Assembly (NCBI RefSeq): GCF_009901565.1
Contig: NZ_WXEW01000007.1
Location: 248,001 to 312,000, forward strand
Direction of reading: 5' to 3'
DNA: 64,000 bases
From: Herbidospora solisilvae
GTDB lineage: Bacteria > Actinomycetota > Actinomycetes > Streptosporangiales > Streptosporangiaceae
Part shown: positions 16,478-24,934 of the stretch, in pieces
Numbering within the stretch: the first letter of the stretch is position 1
Layout: each line of letters starts with the position of its first letter
Translations under genes and position numbers: made by a program
The notes under the pieces: generated by a model
What the model saw: the letters and a program-made list of their open reading frames with translations, nothing else
Databases searched by the model: none
Told to the model about the DNA's origin: nothing

Positions 16478-17323
16478 TCAGCGGGCTTCGAGGTCGCCGT
16501 GTGCCTCGATTGAGAGGTCCTGCCAGTCGGCCCAGGTCTTGAGCCGGTCGGCGTAGGCCCGCTCGATCAAAGGCTGGAAGCCCTTGCCGAACAGCACCCG
16601 CACCGGCGGGTTGGCGGAGTCCACGAGCTTCAGCAGTGCCTGCGCCGCGGCGGCGGGGTCGCCTGCGGGCATTTTCCCCGTCATCGCCCCGAGACGCTGA
16701 CGGAGACTGTCGTAGGCCGGGTCCGGCTTGGCCATGTGACCGTTGGCGAGCGGGTCGGGGTTGTTGCCGTCCCGGGTGGCGAAGCCGCCGGGCTCGATGA
16801 TGGTCACTTTGACGCCGAACTCGGCGACCTCGCCGGCGAGCGCCTCGTTCAGGCCCTCCAGAGCCCACTTGGAGGCGTGGTACGCGCCCCCGAGTGGCAT
16901 CGCGATGACCCCGGCGGCCGAGGACAGCTGGATGATGTGCCCCGAGCGTTGCTCGCGCAGGTACGGCAGCGCGGCCTGGACCACCCACACGGCGCCGAAC
17001 AGATTGGTCTCGAGCTGGTCCCGCAGTTCCTGTTCGGTGAGTTCTTCGACCGCGCCGATCTGGGCGTAGCCGGCGTTGTTCACGATGACGTCGAGCCGGC
17101 CGAAGTGCTCCTTGGCGCGCTTCACGTTCTCGAAGACGGTGGCCCTGTCGGTCACGTCCATCTCCAGTGGAAGCACCGCGTGCCCATAGGTGTCGGCCAG
17201 CGCCCGCAGGCTCGCGGTGTTCCGGGCAGTGGCGGCGACCTTGTCGCCGCGCGCCAGGGCGGCCTCCACGAAGTTGCGGCCCAGGCCGCGGGACGAGCCG
17301 GTGACGAACCAAACCTTCTGCAT
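16478..17323 (-). CDS. Short-chain dehydrogenase/reductase
   Basis: 281 aa from ATG 17323, with AAGGAG upstream. Rossmann motif TGSSRGLG (8-15), NNAG (82-85) and catalytic Tyr148/Lys152 in YHASK, with Ser134/135, define a classical SDR; length and tail match NAD(P)H-dependent carbonyl reductases. It is divergent from an ECF41 sigma factor gene. This pairing is typical: ECF41 sigma factors usually sit next to carboxymuconolactone decarboxylases, oxidoreductases or epimerases and switch on that neighbour. The substrate is unknown. In the divergent region, GGTCACA (17409-17403 on the minus strand) lies 16 bases before TCTC, a partial fit to the ECF41 promoter. Confidence 0.9.
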   Translation of the reverse strand: MQKVWFVTGSSRGLGRNFVEAALARGDKVAATARNTASLRALADTYGHAVLPLEMDVTDRATVFENVKRAKEHFGRLDVIVNNAGYAQIGAVEELTEQELRDQLETNLFGAVWVVQAALPYLREQRSGHIIQLSSAAGVIAMPLGGAYHASKWALEGLNEALAGEVAEFGVKVTIIEPGGFATRDGNNPDPLANGHMAKPDPAYDSLRQRLGAMTGKMPAGDPAAAAQALLKLVDSANPPVRVLFGKGFQPLIERAYADRLKTWADWQDLSIEAHGDLEAR

Positions 17324-17449
17324 GGTGTGCTCCTTGTTGCCGCTTTCAGCCGTTACAACCCCCTGGACGAGATAGCCCGGCGGAGATGTGAGATCGCCCG
17401 AGTGTGACCTGCGACACCATGTCACCCTTTGTCCGGAGTGCTGATATCA

Positions 17450-18385
17450 ATGGTCAGCGTGACTCGCGTCGAGGACTTCCAGGAACTGAGGCCGCTGCTT
17501 TTCGCGATCGCCTACCGCATCCTGGGCAGCGTGAGCGAGGCCGAGGACGCCGTCCAGGAGGCCTGGCTGCGCTACGACGGCTCCCCGACCTTGCCCGAGT
17601 CGCCCAAGGCCTTCCTGTCGGCCACGGTGACGCGGATCTCGATCGACGTGCTGCGCTCGGCCCGCATCCGGCGCGAGGCTTACGTCGGGCCATGGTTCCC
17701 CGAACCGCTGCTGACCGACCCGTACCAGGACCCGGAGCGGTCGGCGGAGCTGGCCGACTCGGTGTCGATGGCGGCGCTGATCCTGCTGGAGCGGCTCAGC
17801 CCGCTCGAACGTGCGGTCTTCGTGCTCCGCGAGGTGTTCGCCTTCAGCTACCGGGACATCGCCGCCGCGGTGGAGCGGTCGGAGGCGGCCTGCCGCCAGC
17901 TCGCGGTGCAGGCGCGCCGTCACATGGACGCGGGCCGCCCTCGCTTCGAGGCGGATCGCCGGGCCCGCGACCAGCTCGCCGGGCGGTTCTTCCGTGCGAT
18001 GAGGGAAGGAGACGTCACAGGGCTGCAGGAACTGCTGGCCGCCGACGTCCAGCTGGTCAACGACGGCGCCGGCAAGATCGGGAGTACGATCCCCCTCTTC
18101 GGCGTCGCGAAGGTCGCCCGGGTGCTGTCCGTCGCCATCCCGCCGTTCACCCAGATCGGCGCGGTGCTGGAGGCGCATGAGGTGAACGGCCAGCCGGGCG
18201 CCGTCATCCGCGACCGCGACGGTCACATCTTCAACGTCTGGACGCTCGACATCCTGGACGGTCGCATCCAGACCATCCGCTCGATCGTCAATCCCGACAA
18301 GCTCGCTCACCTGGGCCCGGTCGCCGACGCCCACGCGGTCATCCGCGAGAAGAAGCAGACCCGCCGCGACCGGCAGACGCCATGA
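17450..18385 (+). CDS. sigJ: ECF41-family RNA polymerase sigma factor (SigJ-like)
   Basis: 311 aa. Sigma2 (~5-75: AYRILGSVSEAEDAVQEAWLR) and sigma4 (~105-165: LSPLERAVFVLREVFAFSYRDIA) are joined to a C-terminal SnoaL-like domain (~175-290). ECF41 hallmarks are visible: FPEP in the linker, NDGAGK (DGGGK motif) in the SnoaL part and a NPDKL end motif. In this group the fused domain replaces a separate anti-sigma factor and tunes activity. The start is placed at ATG 17450, which has GGAG 12 bases before it; a TTG at 17429 in the same frame is less likely. It is divergently paired with the SDR gene, its expected target. Confidence 0.92.
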   Translation: MVSVTRVEDFQELRPLLFAIAYRILGSVSEAEDAVQEAWLRYDGSPTLPESPKAFLSATVTRISIDVLRSARIRREAYVGPWFPEPLLTDPYQDPERSAELADSVSMAALILLERLSPLERAVFVLREVFAFSYRDIAAAVERSEAACRQLAVQARRHMDAGRPRFEADRRARDQLAGRFFRAMREGDVTGLQELLAADVQLVNDGAGKIGSTIPLFGVAKVARVLSVAIPPFTQIGAVLEAHEVNGQPGAVIRDRDGHIFNVWTLDILDGRIQTIRSIVNPDKLAHLGPVADAHAVIREKKQTRRDRQTP

Positions 18386-18514
18386 TGGGCGGAATCGCGG
18401 CACGGTAAGCACGGTAAGACAACGACGAGGCTCCCGGCCGGGGCATCGGATCATGGCCGGCCACTGTCTTGGCGACAGCCCCAGCCTGACCAGCGCCATC
18501 AGAACGAAAAGGGC

Positions 18515-18605
18515 TCAATGACCGGCCCGTGCGCCCGGCCGGGAAACCGGGCCGAGAAAACGAGGGCCGGGACGTCGTGTCCCGGCCCGGTCCTTCCTCG
18601 GGCGG
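18515..18605. repeat. Copy 2 of the duplicated terminator segment
   Basis: From GACCGGCCCGTG onward this segment aligns with 16293-16363, with a 12-base insertion and scattered changes. The similarity continues into the gene at 18606. Together the copies flank the SDR/sigma block as direct repeats. Confidence 0.75.
18564..18588. terminator. Terminator of the small membrane-protein gene
   Basis: A 10-bp stem, GGGCCGGGAC with GTCCCGGCCC, and a 5-base loop lie just beyond the stop of the gene at 18606. Confidence 0.8.
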
Positions 18606-18872
18606 TCAGCCGGCCTCGGAGCGCGGTCCGCCGCCCAGTGACTTCTGGCGGCGGGTGGCGACGTACATGTCGATGCCGATGGCCACGGCGCCCACGATGC
18701 CGACGATCATCAGCCACCAAACGCCGCTGAGGCCGGCGATCACCGCCACGGCGATCGCGATCACCAGGCCGAACGACCCGAGCCTGACGTGGACGACGTC
18801 GCGCGGCGTCGCCGGCACCATGGGCTTGCCCCGGGCGTCGACCTGTTCTTCCGTCTTTCTCGGCTCTGTCAT
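18606..18872 (-). CDS. Small two-helix membrane protein
   Basis: 88 aa. A polar N-terminus is followed by two membrane helices (GLVIAIAVAVIAGLSGVW and LMIVGIVGAVAIGIDMYVA) and an Arg/Lys-rich tail. Family and function are not recognised. Its 3' end and terminator are duplicated at 16293-16446. It lies 30 bp downstream of the hldE-like gene and may be cotranscribed with it. Confidence 0.75.
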   Translation of the reverse strand: MTEPRKTEEQVDARGKPMVPATPRDVVHVRLGSFGLVIAIAVAVIAGLSGVWWLMIVGIVGAVAIGIDMYVATRRQKSLGGGPRSEAG

Positions 18873-18902
18873 GATTTATCCCCTACCCTCCGATTTCGTG
18901 CG

Positions 18903-20261
18903 TTATCGCCGTTCGACGACGCGGACCTCGCCGCCCAGCTCCCGCACCAGGCGGGCCTCCGGCAGCAGGTCGGGATGGCCGACGCCGCCCTTGACGTACA
19001 CGTCCGGGCGGATGAGCTTCAGCAGGGACGCCGGGGTGTCGTCCTCGATCAGCGTGATGTAGTCGACCGAGCCCAGCCCGGCCAGCACGGCCGCCCGGTC
19101 CTCGGCGCTGTTGACCAGCCGGTCGGGGGCTTTCCTGCGGGCGGCGCTGCGGTCGTCCCGCACCCCCACCACCAGCACGTCGCCGAACCGGCGGGCCTGC
19201 TCCAGGCAGGTCACGTGGCCCGGATGCAGGATGTCGAAGCAGCCGTCGGTGAAGACGATGCGGCGGCCCTGCTCACGTTCGACCGCGACCCGTTCGGCCA
19301 GCACTTTGGCCGGCATGGCCGGGCGCGGGCGGCCCAGCTCGGCGAGCAGGTCGGCCGCGTCGCAGACCGCCGTGCCGGGACGGCGGGACACCACGTCGGC
19401 GCCCGCCTGGGCCAGGTCGGCGGCGGTCGCCGGATCGGCCCCCGCGGCCAGTGCCAGCGAGAAGACCGCGGTGAAGGTGTCGCCGGCCCCGGCGCCCACG
19501 AGGTCGCCCGAGCCCGGCCGGGTCCGGTGGGGCGGTCGGCCCTCCCGGTGGACGACCGCGCCGTCGCCCTCGTCGGTGACCACGATGGGGGCGCAGTCGT
19601 CCGGGAGGAGGTCGCAGGCGTCGTGCCTGGCCAGCACGGCGGCCGGTCCGGCGTCGCGCCACAGTTCGGGGTCGTAGGCGTCCACGACGAGCATCGGCAG
19701 GCCCGAGAGGGCCCGGCGGACCTCCTCGGTACAGACGCCCGCGCCGGAGTCGCAGACGATGACCACGTGGGCCACGTCGGCCAGCTCGCGGATCTGGGCG
19801 ATCAGCTCCTGCTCGACCTGCGCCGGGATGGGGGAACGGTCTTCTTCGTCGTACCGTGCCACGATCTGCCCGCCCGACATGACCCGCCGTTTCACGGCGG
19901 TCCGGCGGCTGCGGGTGACGATGGGCCCGTCCACCTCGTGGCGGAGGAGGGCTCCGATAAGCGCCGTCCCCGCGGGGTCGGCGCCGGCGACGCCGAGCAG
20001 GTGCACGCGGGCACCCAGCGCGGCGAGATTCGCGGCGGTGTTGGCGGCGCCGCCGGGGGCGTCCTCGATCTGCTCGACGCTGACCACCGGGACCGGCGCC
20101 TCCTGCGCCATCCGGCTGGCCTGGCCCTGGAGCCACGAGTCGAGCATCACGTCCCCGACGACCACGGCCGTCAGGCCGGGGAAGCGGCGCACTGTCTCTT
20201 CCGTCATGGGGATCTCTGCTGCCCGGGGGCGTGCGGGGAAAACCGCAGCGTGTTTGCTCAT
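18903..20261 (-). CDS. hldE: Bifunctional heptose kinase/adenylyltransferase (HldE-like)
   Basis: 452 aa. The N-terminal PfkB-type sugar kinase (~30-320) has GGAANTAANLAALGA and the catalytic GAGDTFTAVF. The C-terminal nucleotidyltransferase (~335-450) has FTDGCFDILHPGHV and the ATP-site RLVNSAEDRAAVL. This is the HldE architecture, which makes ADP-D-glycero-beta-D-manno-heptose from heptose 7-phosphate; the intervening phosphatase and epimerase are not here. In a Gram-positive the product would feed a surface glycan or a metabolite rather than LPS. The divergent neighbour is a GT9 heptosyltransferase-type gene, which supports this. An internal ATG at 20207 is an alternative start. Confidence 0.9.
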   Translation of the reverse strand: MSKHAAVFPARPRAAEIPMTEETVRRFPGLTAVVVGDVMLDSWLQGQASRMAQEAPVPVVSVEQIEDAPGGAANTAANLAALGARVHLLGVAGADPAGTALIGALLRHEVDGPIVTRSRRTAVKRRVMSGGQIVARYDEEDRSPIPAQVEQELIAQIRELADVAHVVIVCDSGAGVCTEEVRRALSGLPMLVVDAYDPELWRDAGPAAVLARHDACDLLPDDCAPIVVTDEGDGAVVHREGRPPHRTRPGSGDLVGAGAGDTFTAVFSLALAAGADPATAADLAQAGADVVSRRPGTAVCDAADLLAELGRPRPAMPAKVLAERVAVEREQGRRIVFTDGCFDILHPGHVTCLEQARRFGDVLVVGVRDDRSAARRKAPDRLVNSAEDRAAVLAGLGSVDYITLIEDDTPASLLKLIRPDVYVKGGVGHPDLLPEARLVRELGGEVRVVERR

Positions 20262-20318
20262 GAACCCCTCGGGTAACCGGGCCGAGGTACCGAAACCGAA
20301 CCGATCGAAGGTCCTGCG

Positions 20319-21326
20319 ATGAACCTCATCGTCGAGAGCGTCGAGCGGATCGCCGTTCTGCGGGCGACGGCCCTGGGTGACCTGCTGCTGATCCTCCCCG
20401 CCGTGGAGGCGCTGCGCCGTGCCTATCCGGCCGCCAGAATCACTCTGCTCGGCAAGGAGTGGCAGGTGCCGTTTCTGCGCGGACGTCCCGGCCCGGTCGA
20501 CGACGTCGTGCCGGTGCCGCCCATGGAGGAGTCACTCGACCCGCCGCCCGAACTCGTCGGCCGCTTCGACCTGGCCCTCCAGATGAACGGCGACGGCCAC
20601 CACGCCAACGCCTTCGTCAACGGTCTGGGCGCCCGCGTGACCGCCGGTCTGCGCGGCGACGACGCCCAGCCGCTCGACCGCTGGGTGCCCTACGTCCCCT
20701 ACCAGCACGAGACCCTGCGCTTCCTGGAGGTCGCGGGCCTGGTGGGGGCCAGTTCCGACGACGTCGAGCCGCGCATGCGGGTGACCCGCGACGACTACGC
20801 CGAGTTGCGGTCGGTCCTGGGGCAGCTCCCGCGCGGCCTGATCGCGGTGCACCCCGGGGGCCGCGACGCCCGCCGCCGCTGGCCGGCCGCCTGCTTCGCC
20901 GAGGCCGCCGCCCGGCTGGGCCGGCCGGTCGCGGTGACCGGCGGGGACCACGAGCGCGACCTGGTGGAGAAGGTCGCCGCGCTGATCCCGAGGTCGATCC
21001 CCGTCGTCGGCGCCTTGTCGGCGGGCGGCCTGGCGGCCCTCTACACGGCCTGTGACGTGGTGATCGCCAACGACAGCGGCCCCCGTCGCCTGGCCGCCGC
21101 GACCGGAACGCCGACCGTCGGCGTCTACTGGTGCGGCGACCTGATCAACGCCGGGCCCCTCACCCGCAGCCACCACCGCCCGCTCATCTCGTGGACGACG
21201 CAGTGCCCGACCTGCGGAGGCGCGGGCCTGCGGGAACCGGGCGGCTGCGACCACCCGGTGTCGTGGCTGACCGACGTGGGGGCCGACGCGGTGGCGGCTC
21301 AGGCGGACGAACTGCTCAACGCCTGA
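20319..21326 (+). CDS. Glycosyltransferase family 9 (heptosyltransferase-like)
   Basis: 335 aa. GT9 features are RATALGDLLLILPAVEALRRAYP at the N-terminus, AVHPGGRDARRRWPAACFAEAA in the donor-binding domain, and NDSGPRRLAAATGTPTVGVYW near the C-terminus. The normal motif is D(S/T)GxxHLA; here it is SGPRRLA. Family members transfer heptose from ADP-heptose. It is divergent from hldE by 57 bp, so donor synthesis and transfer are encoded side by side. A CPTCG...GGCDH cysteine/histidine cluster near the end could bind zinc. Its last 11 bases overlap the opposing GT9 gene. Confidence 0.88.
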   Translation: MNLIVESVERIAVLRATALGDLLLILPAVEALRRAYPAARITLLGKEWQVPFLRGRPGPVDDVVPVPPMEESLDPPPELVGRFDLALQMNGDGHHANAFVNGLGARVTAGLRGDDAQPLDRWVPYVPYQHETLRFLEVAGLVGASSDDVEPRMRVTRDDYAELRSVLGQLPRGLIAVHPGGRDARRRWPAACFAEAAARLGRPVAVTGGDHERDLVEKVAALIPRSIPVVGALSAGGLAALYTACDVVIANDSGPRRLAAATGTPTVGVYWCGDLINAGPLTRSHHRPLISWTTQCPTCGGAGLREPGGCDHPVSWLTDVGADAVAAQADELLNA

Positions 21327-22239
21327 CCAGCCCGTCGTTCAGCACCGCGGACGCGGCTCTCAGGACGTCCGAGGTCGTCACGCTCGCCGGATCGGCGTCA
21401 CGGCGCAGCGCCTGGTGGCGGGGGCGTTCTCTCGGCGGGCCCCAGCGCTCGGGCCGCTCCGGGCCGAAGATGGTCACCGAGGGGGTGCCGTAGGCCGTCG
21501 CGAGCTGGGACACCCCCGTGTCGGAGCTGATCACCAGCCGCGCCCCGGCCACGACCGCGCACAACTCCCGCAACGACGTCCGGCCCGCCAGCACGATCTG
21601 GGGCGGCAGCACCGCCTGCGTCGCCACCAGCAGCGCCAGCGGGCGCTCCTTGCGCGACCCGGTCACCACGACCGGCAGGTCCTCCCCGGCCATCGCCCGC
21701 GCCACCTCGGCGAAGCGTTCCGGCGGCCAGCGCCGCGACAGGCCCGTGCCGCCCGGGTGGATCACCACCGCGCCGGCCGCCGGGCTCGGCATCATCGGCG
21801 GGGGCAGCAGCAGGTCGCGGGGGTCGGCCTTCAGCCCGTACCACTCGACCAGGCGGCACCACCGCCGCGTCTCGTGCTCGTCGTCCTCCCACTTCGGCCC
21901 GGGGGGATAGGCCTCCTCCGCGTACGCCCACAACCTCCGGGGCCGCAGGTCGGCCAGCAGCTCCGTGGACCTCGGCCCCCGGCCGTGCAGGTTCACCGCG
22001 ATCTCGGGGAAGAAGGGCAGGTCGGAGTTGCGGTCGGTGAGCCCGGGCCACATGATCGGCTCCAGGCCGTACGCCGGGATGAGCCGGTCGACCACCCCGG
22101 TCAGGGCGGCCAGCTCGCTCAGCTCCGGCGGGCAGGCCAGGGCGATCCTGATGCCACTGCGGCGCAGGGCGCGCAGGGCGGGCACGGCCGTCAGGAGATG
22201 GCCGATGCCCTGCGCGCGCAGCACGAGTGCGGTCGTCAT
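21316..22239 (-). CDS. Glycosyltransferase family 9, second copy
   Basis: 307 aa from ATG 22239. GT9 landmarks are LRAQGIGHLLTAVPALRALRR, VVIHPGGTGLSRRWPPERFAEVA and SSDTGVSQLATAYGTPSVTIFGP. The usual His of DTGxxHLA is Gln here. It overlaps the GT4 gene upstream by 4 bp (ATGA), so both are translated from one mRNA. With the convergent GT9 gene and hldE this makes a four-gene glycan cluster on two strands. Which sugar and acceptor it uses is unknown. Confidence 0.88.
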   Translation of the reverse strand: MTTALVLRAQGIGHLLTAVPALRALRRSGIRIALACPPELSELAALTGVVDRLIPAYGLEPIMWPGLTDRNSDLPFFPEIAVNLHGRGPRSTELLADLRPRRLWAYAEEAYPPGPKWEDDEHETRRWCRLVEWYGLKADPRDLLLPPPMMPSPAAGAVVIHPGGTGLSRRWPPERFAEVARAMAGEDLPVVVTGSRKERPLALLVATQAVLPPQIVLAGRTSLRELCAVVAGARLVISSDTGVSQLATAYGTPSVTIFGPERPERWGPPRERPRHQALRRDADPASVTTSDVLRAASAVLNDGLVRR

Positions 22240-23432
22240 GCGGTCGCCTCCAACCGGACGCCGACCTCTCGATAGGCGGCGACCGTCTCCGTCGCGATCC
22301 TGTTCCAGCCGTAGCGCGCCCTGGCCCGGTCGGCCCCCGCGATGCCGTAGGCGCTCATCCGCACCGGGTCGGCCAGCAGCCGCTGCACCGCCCTGGCCAG
22401 CGCGCCGGGCCGCTGGGGCGGCACCAGCACGCCGGTGATCCCGTTGACCACGGTCTCCTTCTGGCCGCCCACGCACGAGGCGACGACCGGCACCCCGCAG
22501 GCCATCGCCTCCAGCGCGACCATGCCGAAGGGCTCATACCAGGGCACGCTGACGACGGCGGCGGCCGAGCGCATCAGCGCGGGCACGTCCTCGCGGGCGA
22601 CCTGTCCGGCGAAGGTCACCCGGTCGGCGACGCCGTTCCGCTGGGCCAGCCAGCGCAGCCGCGTCACCTCGGGGTCGTGGTGCAGGGCGTGGGCGGGCGG
22701 CCCGCCGGCCACCACGAGCTCGACGCCCTTGATCCCGCGCAGCGCCTCGATGATCGTCGCGACGCCCTTGCGGGGCACCAGGCGGCTGATCGACACCAGC
22801 CTCGGCCGGTCGCTGCGCGGCGCGGCGACGTGGGGGTTGAACCGGGCCAGGTCGACGCCGCAGGGCACGACCCGGGCCCGCTGGCGGCTGACCCCCATCC
22901 GGCGCAGTTCGTCGACCTCGTCGGTGCAGGTCGCGACGATGGCGTCGGCCTCGTGGCCGATCCGGGTCTCGGCCTCGATGCGGTCGGCCGGGCTGGTGTC
23001 CTCGGCGCCCTGGTGGCGCCGCTTGACCGAGCCGAGCGCGTGGTAGGTGTGCACGACCGGGATGCCCAGCTCACGGGCGGAGCCGAGGGCGGCCAGGCCG
23101 CTCATCCAGAAGTGGCTGTGCACCACGTCGGGCCGGTCGAACAGCCACTGTTCCCGCAACCACTTCGCGAAGTGCGGCACCCACGGGAGGATGTCGTCCT
23201 TCGGGATCTTCCGGGCCGGTCCGGCCGGCACGTGGACGACGGTGACGCGGGGCGCGATGCGCACCCTCTCCGGCGCCTTCTCGTCGTCGCGGCGGGTGTA
23301 GACGACGACCTCGTGACCGAGCGCCGCCACCGCCCTGGCCAGCGCGTCCACATGGACGTTCTGGCCCCCGGCGTCGGTGGTGCCGACGCAGGCGAGCGGG
23401 CTGGCGTGCTCCGAGATCATGGCGATCTTCAT
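22236..23432 (-). CDS. Glycosyltransferase family 4
   Basis: 398 aa retaining GT4 (GT-B fold). The N-terminal Rossmann domain starts with MISEHASPLACVGTTDAGGQNVHV, like MshA and sucrose-phosphate-synthase-type enzymes. VSISRLVPRKGV and the C-terminal EPFGMVALEAMACGVPVVAS give the E-x7-E donor-binding signature. It is first in a two-gene operon with the GT9 gene, with start and stop overlapping. It probably adds a hexose to the same heptose-containing glycan; that is inferred from context. Confidence 0.9.
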   Translation of the reverse strand: MKIAMISEHASPLACVGTTDAGGQNVHVDALARAVAALGHEVVVYTRRDDEKAPERVRIAPRVTVVHVPAGPARKIPKDDILPWVPHFAKWLREQWLFDRPDVVHSHFWMSGLAALGSARELGIPVVHTYHALGSVKRRHQGAEDTSPADRIEAETRIGHEADAIVATCTDEVDELRRMGVSRQRARVVPCGVDLARFNPHVAAPRSDRPRLVSISRLVPRKGVATIIEALRGIKGVELVVAGGPPAHALHHDPEVTRLRWLAQRNGVADRVTFAGQVAREDVPALMRSAAAVVSVPWYEPFGMVALEAMACGVPVVASCVGGQKETVVNGITGVLVPPQRPGALARAVQRLLADPVRMSAYGIAGADRARARYGWNRIATETVAAYREVGVRLEATA

Positions 23433-23706
23433 GGGGTTGCCTCCGGGAACGGCTGATCCCGCTCGCGGGCGGGATCGCGGGCGAACGGGTGGCCCGAGTC
23501 CGGGGTCACGGGAGCCGGGAGGAGAGCACGCCGGTTAGACGCGGCGAAAAGGGGGGAATGTGCGGTGAGCAAGGGACCTCCGGGACGGCATGCGTCAGCG
23601 AGGGAGGTGCCTGCTTCCTAGGCACAAGATTGCCTTCACTTTAACCTATGGGCCGTCCAGCAAACATCCTGTTTCGCCGGAAAAGAGGCGGGCAGGCGTT
23701 TTCTCT

Positions 23707-23952
23707 ATGGACACACCGCACTATGTGGCCGCCCGCGTGCAGCAAGCCCTCGCGGAGGACGGCCGGACGAACGAACTCGGCATCCGGGTCGACGTGCGGG
23801 GAGACCAGCTCTTCCTGCGAGGTCAGGTGACCGGCGACGACCAGCGACATCTGCTGACCGAGGTGGCCCAGGAGGCCGCCCCGGGCCTGACCGTCCACAA
23901 CGAGGTGACCTGCGTCGAAGTGCGTGACCCCGGCGAGGAGGAGCAGCTGTGA
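23707..23952 (+). CDS. BON-domain protein
   Basis: 81 aa from ATG 23707 (the frame extends upstream to 23590 without a better start). A single BON domain: YVAARVQQALAEDGRTNELGIRVDVRGDQLFLRGQV then RHLLTEVAQEAAPGLTVHNEV. BON domains bind lipid surfaces or act as adaptors. No signal peptide is present, so it is cytosolic, unlike OsmY. Its stop overlaps the start of the metallophosphoesterase gene (GTGA), indicating translational coupling. Confidence 0.8.
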   Translation: MDTPHYVAARVQQALAEDGRTNELGIRVDVRGDQLFLRGQVTGDDQRHLLTEVAQEAAPGLTVHNEVTCVEVRDPGEEEQL

Positions 23953-24668
23953 GCATCCGTGTCGCGGCCGTCGCCGACATCCATCTGGGAGAGGCCCAGC
24001 GGGGCAGCTACCGGCCCCACCTGGAGGGCATCGAAGAACGCGCCGACGTCCTGCTGGTCGGCGGCGACCTGACCCGCCACGGCACCCTAGACGAAGGCAA
24101 GATCGTCGCCGAGGAGTTCCGCGGCCTGCCGGTGCCCGTCGTCTTCGTGCTGGGCAACCACGACTACCACTCCGACGTCGAGGAGGAGATCATCGCCGTC
24201 CTGCGGGAGGCCGGCGGGATCGTGCTCGACGACACCGCCGAGACGCTCCTCGGCGGCCGGCTCGGGGTGGCCGGGGGCAAGGGCTTCGGCGGCGGGTTCG
24301 CCGGCAAGTCGGCCAGCGAGTTCGGGGAGCCCGAGACCAAGGCGTTCGTCCGGCACACGCGGGAGATCGCCGACCGGTGGCGGGTGGCGCTGAAGAGCCT
24401 CGACACCGAATACCGCATGGTGCTCAGCCACTATTCGCCGGTCAAGGAGACCCTGCACGGGGAGCCGCCGGAGATCTACCCCTTCCTCGGCAGTTATCTG
24501 CTCGCCGAGGCGGTCGACGCGGAGGGCGCCGACCTGATCGTCCACGGCCACGCCCACGCGGGCACCGAGAAGGGCATGACCCCGGGCGGGATCCGGGTCA
24601 GGAACGTGGCGCTGCCGGTGCTGCGCCGGGCCTACGCCACCTACTGCCTCGGCTCGGAGGAGTGCTAG
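23949..24668 (+). CDS. Calcineurin-like metallophosphoesterase
   Basis: 239 aa from GTG 23949. The five metal-binding motifs are present in order: DIHLG, GGDLTRHG, GNHDYH, LSHYSP and HGHAHAG. They coordinate two metals for phosphoester hydrolysis. The substrate is unknown; cyclic nucleotides or nucleotides are common for this size class. It is translationally coupled to the BON-domain protein and followed by a strong terminator. Confidence 0.9.
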   Translation: MSIRVAAVADIHLGEAQRGSYRPHLEGIEERADVLLVGGDLTRHGTLDEGKIVAEEFRGLPVPVVFVLGNHDYHSDVEEEIIAVLREAGGIVLDDTAETLLGGRLGVAGGKGFGGGFAGKSASEFGEPETKAFVRHTREIADRWRVALKSLDTEYRMVLSHYSPVKETLHGEPPEIYPFLGSYLLAEAVDAEGADLIVHGHAHAGTEKGMTPGGIRVRNVALPVLRRAYATYCLGSEEC

Positions 24669-24676
24669 GAACACGT

Positions 24677-24705
24677 AATGGCGGCCGGACCCTCCGGCCG
24701 CCATT
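24677..24705 (+). terminator. Rho-independent terminator
   Basis: A perfect 12-bp stem, AATGGCGGCCGG with CCGGCCGCCATT, and a 5-base loop lie 9 bp after the metallophosphoesterase stop. Confidence 0.88.
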
Positions 24706-24722
24706 GTCGTGTTCTCATGTCG

Positions 24723-24872
24723 CTATACGTTGAAGATACTGACGCCGCCGGGCCCCACGAGGAACCCGAGGACGATGAGGACGATCCCCCACAGGATGTC
24801 CCGACGAGCGAGGATCACGTAGATCCCGGCGATGACGAGTACGACCGCGATGATCCAGAGCAAAGTAGCCAT
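24723..24872 (-). CDS. 49-aa GPGG-motif membrane protein
   Basis: A short gene with two membrane helices (LLWIIAVVLVIAGIYVILA and ILWGIVLIVLGFLVG) joined by the basic turn RRD, ending in GPGGVSIFNV. Small actinobacterial membrane proteins ending in GPGG-x-S/x-F are widespread and have no known function. GGGAGG lies about 14 bases upstream of the ATG. It is convergent with the metallophosphoesterase gene and divergent from the F420 enzyme. Confidence 0.78.
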   Translation of the reverse strand: MATLLWIIAVVLVIAGIYVILARRDILWGIVLIVLGFLVGPGGVSIFNV

Positions 24873-24934
24873 GAAGCTCGACTGCCCTCCCGAAGCGGTC
24901 ATTAACGCCAGGGAACATGGGCAGGGGAGATTTC

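Noticed and set aside
16478-17425. Longer SDR start at 17425
   Set aside because: The extra N-terminal residues do not match SDRs, and AAGGAG is correctly placed before ATG 17323.
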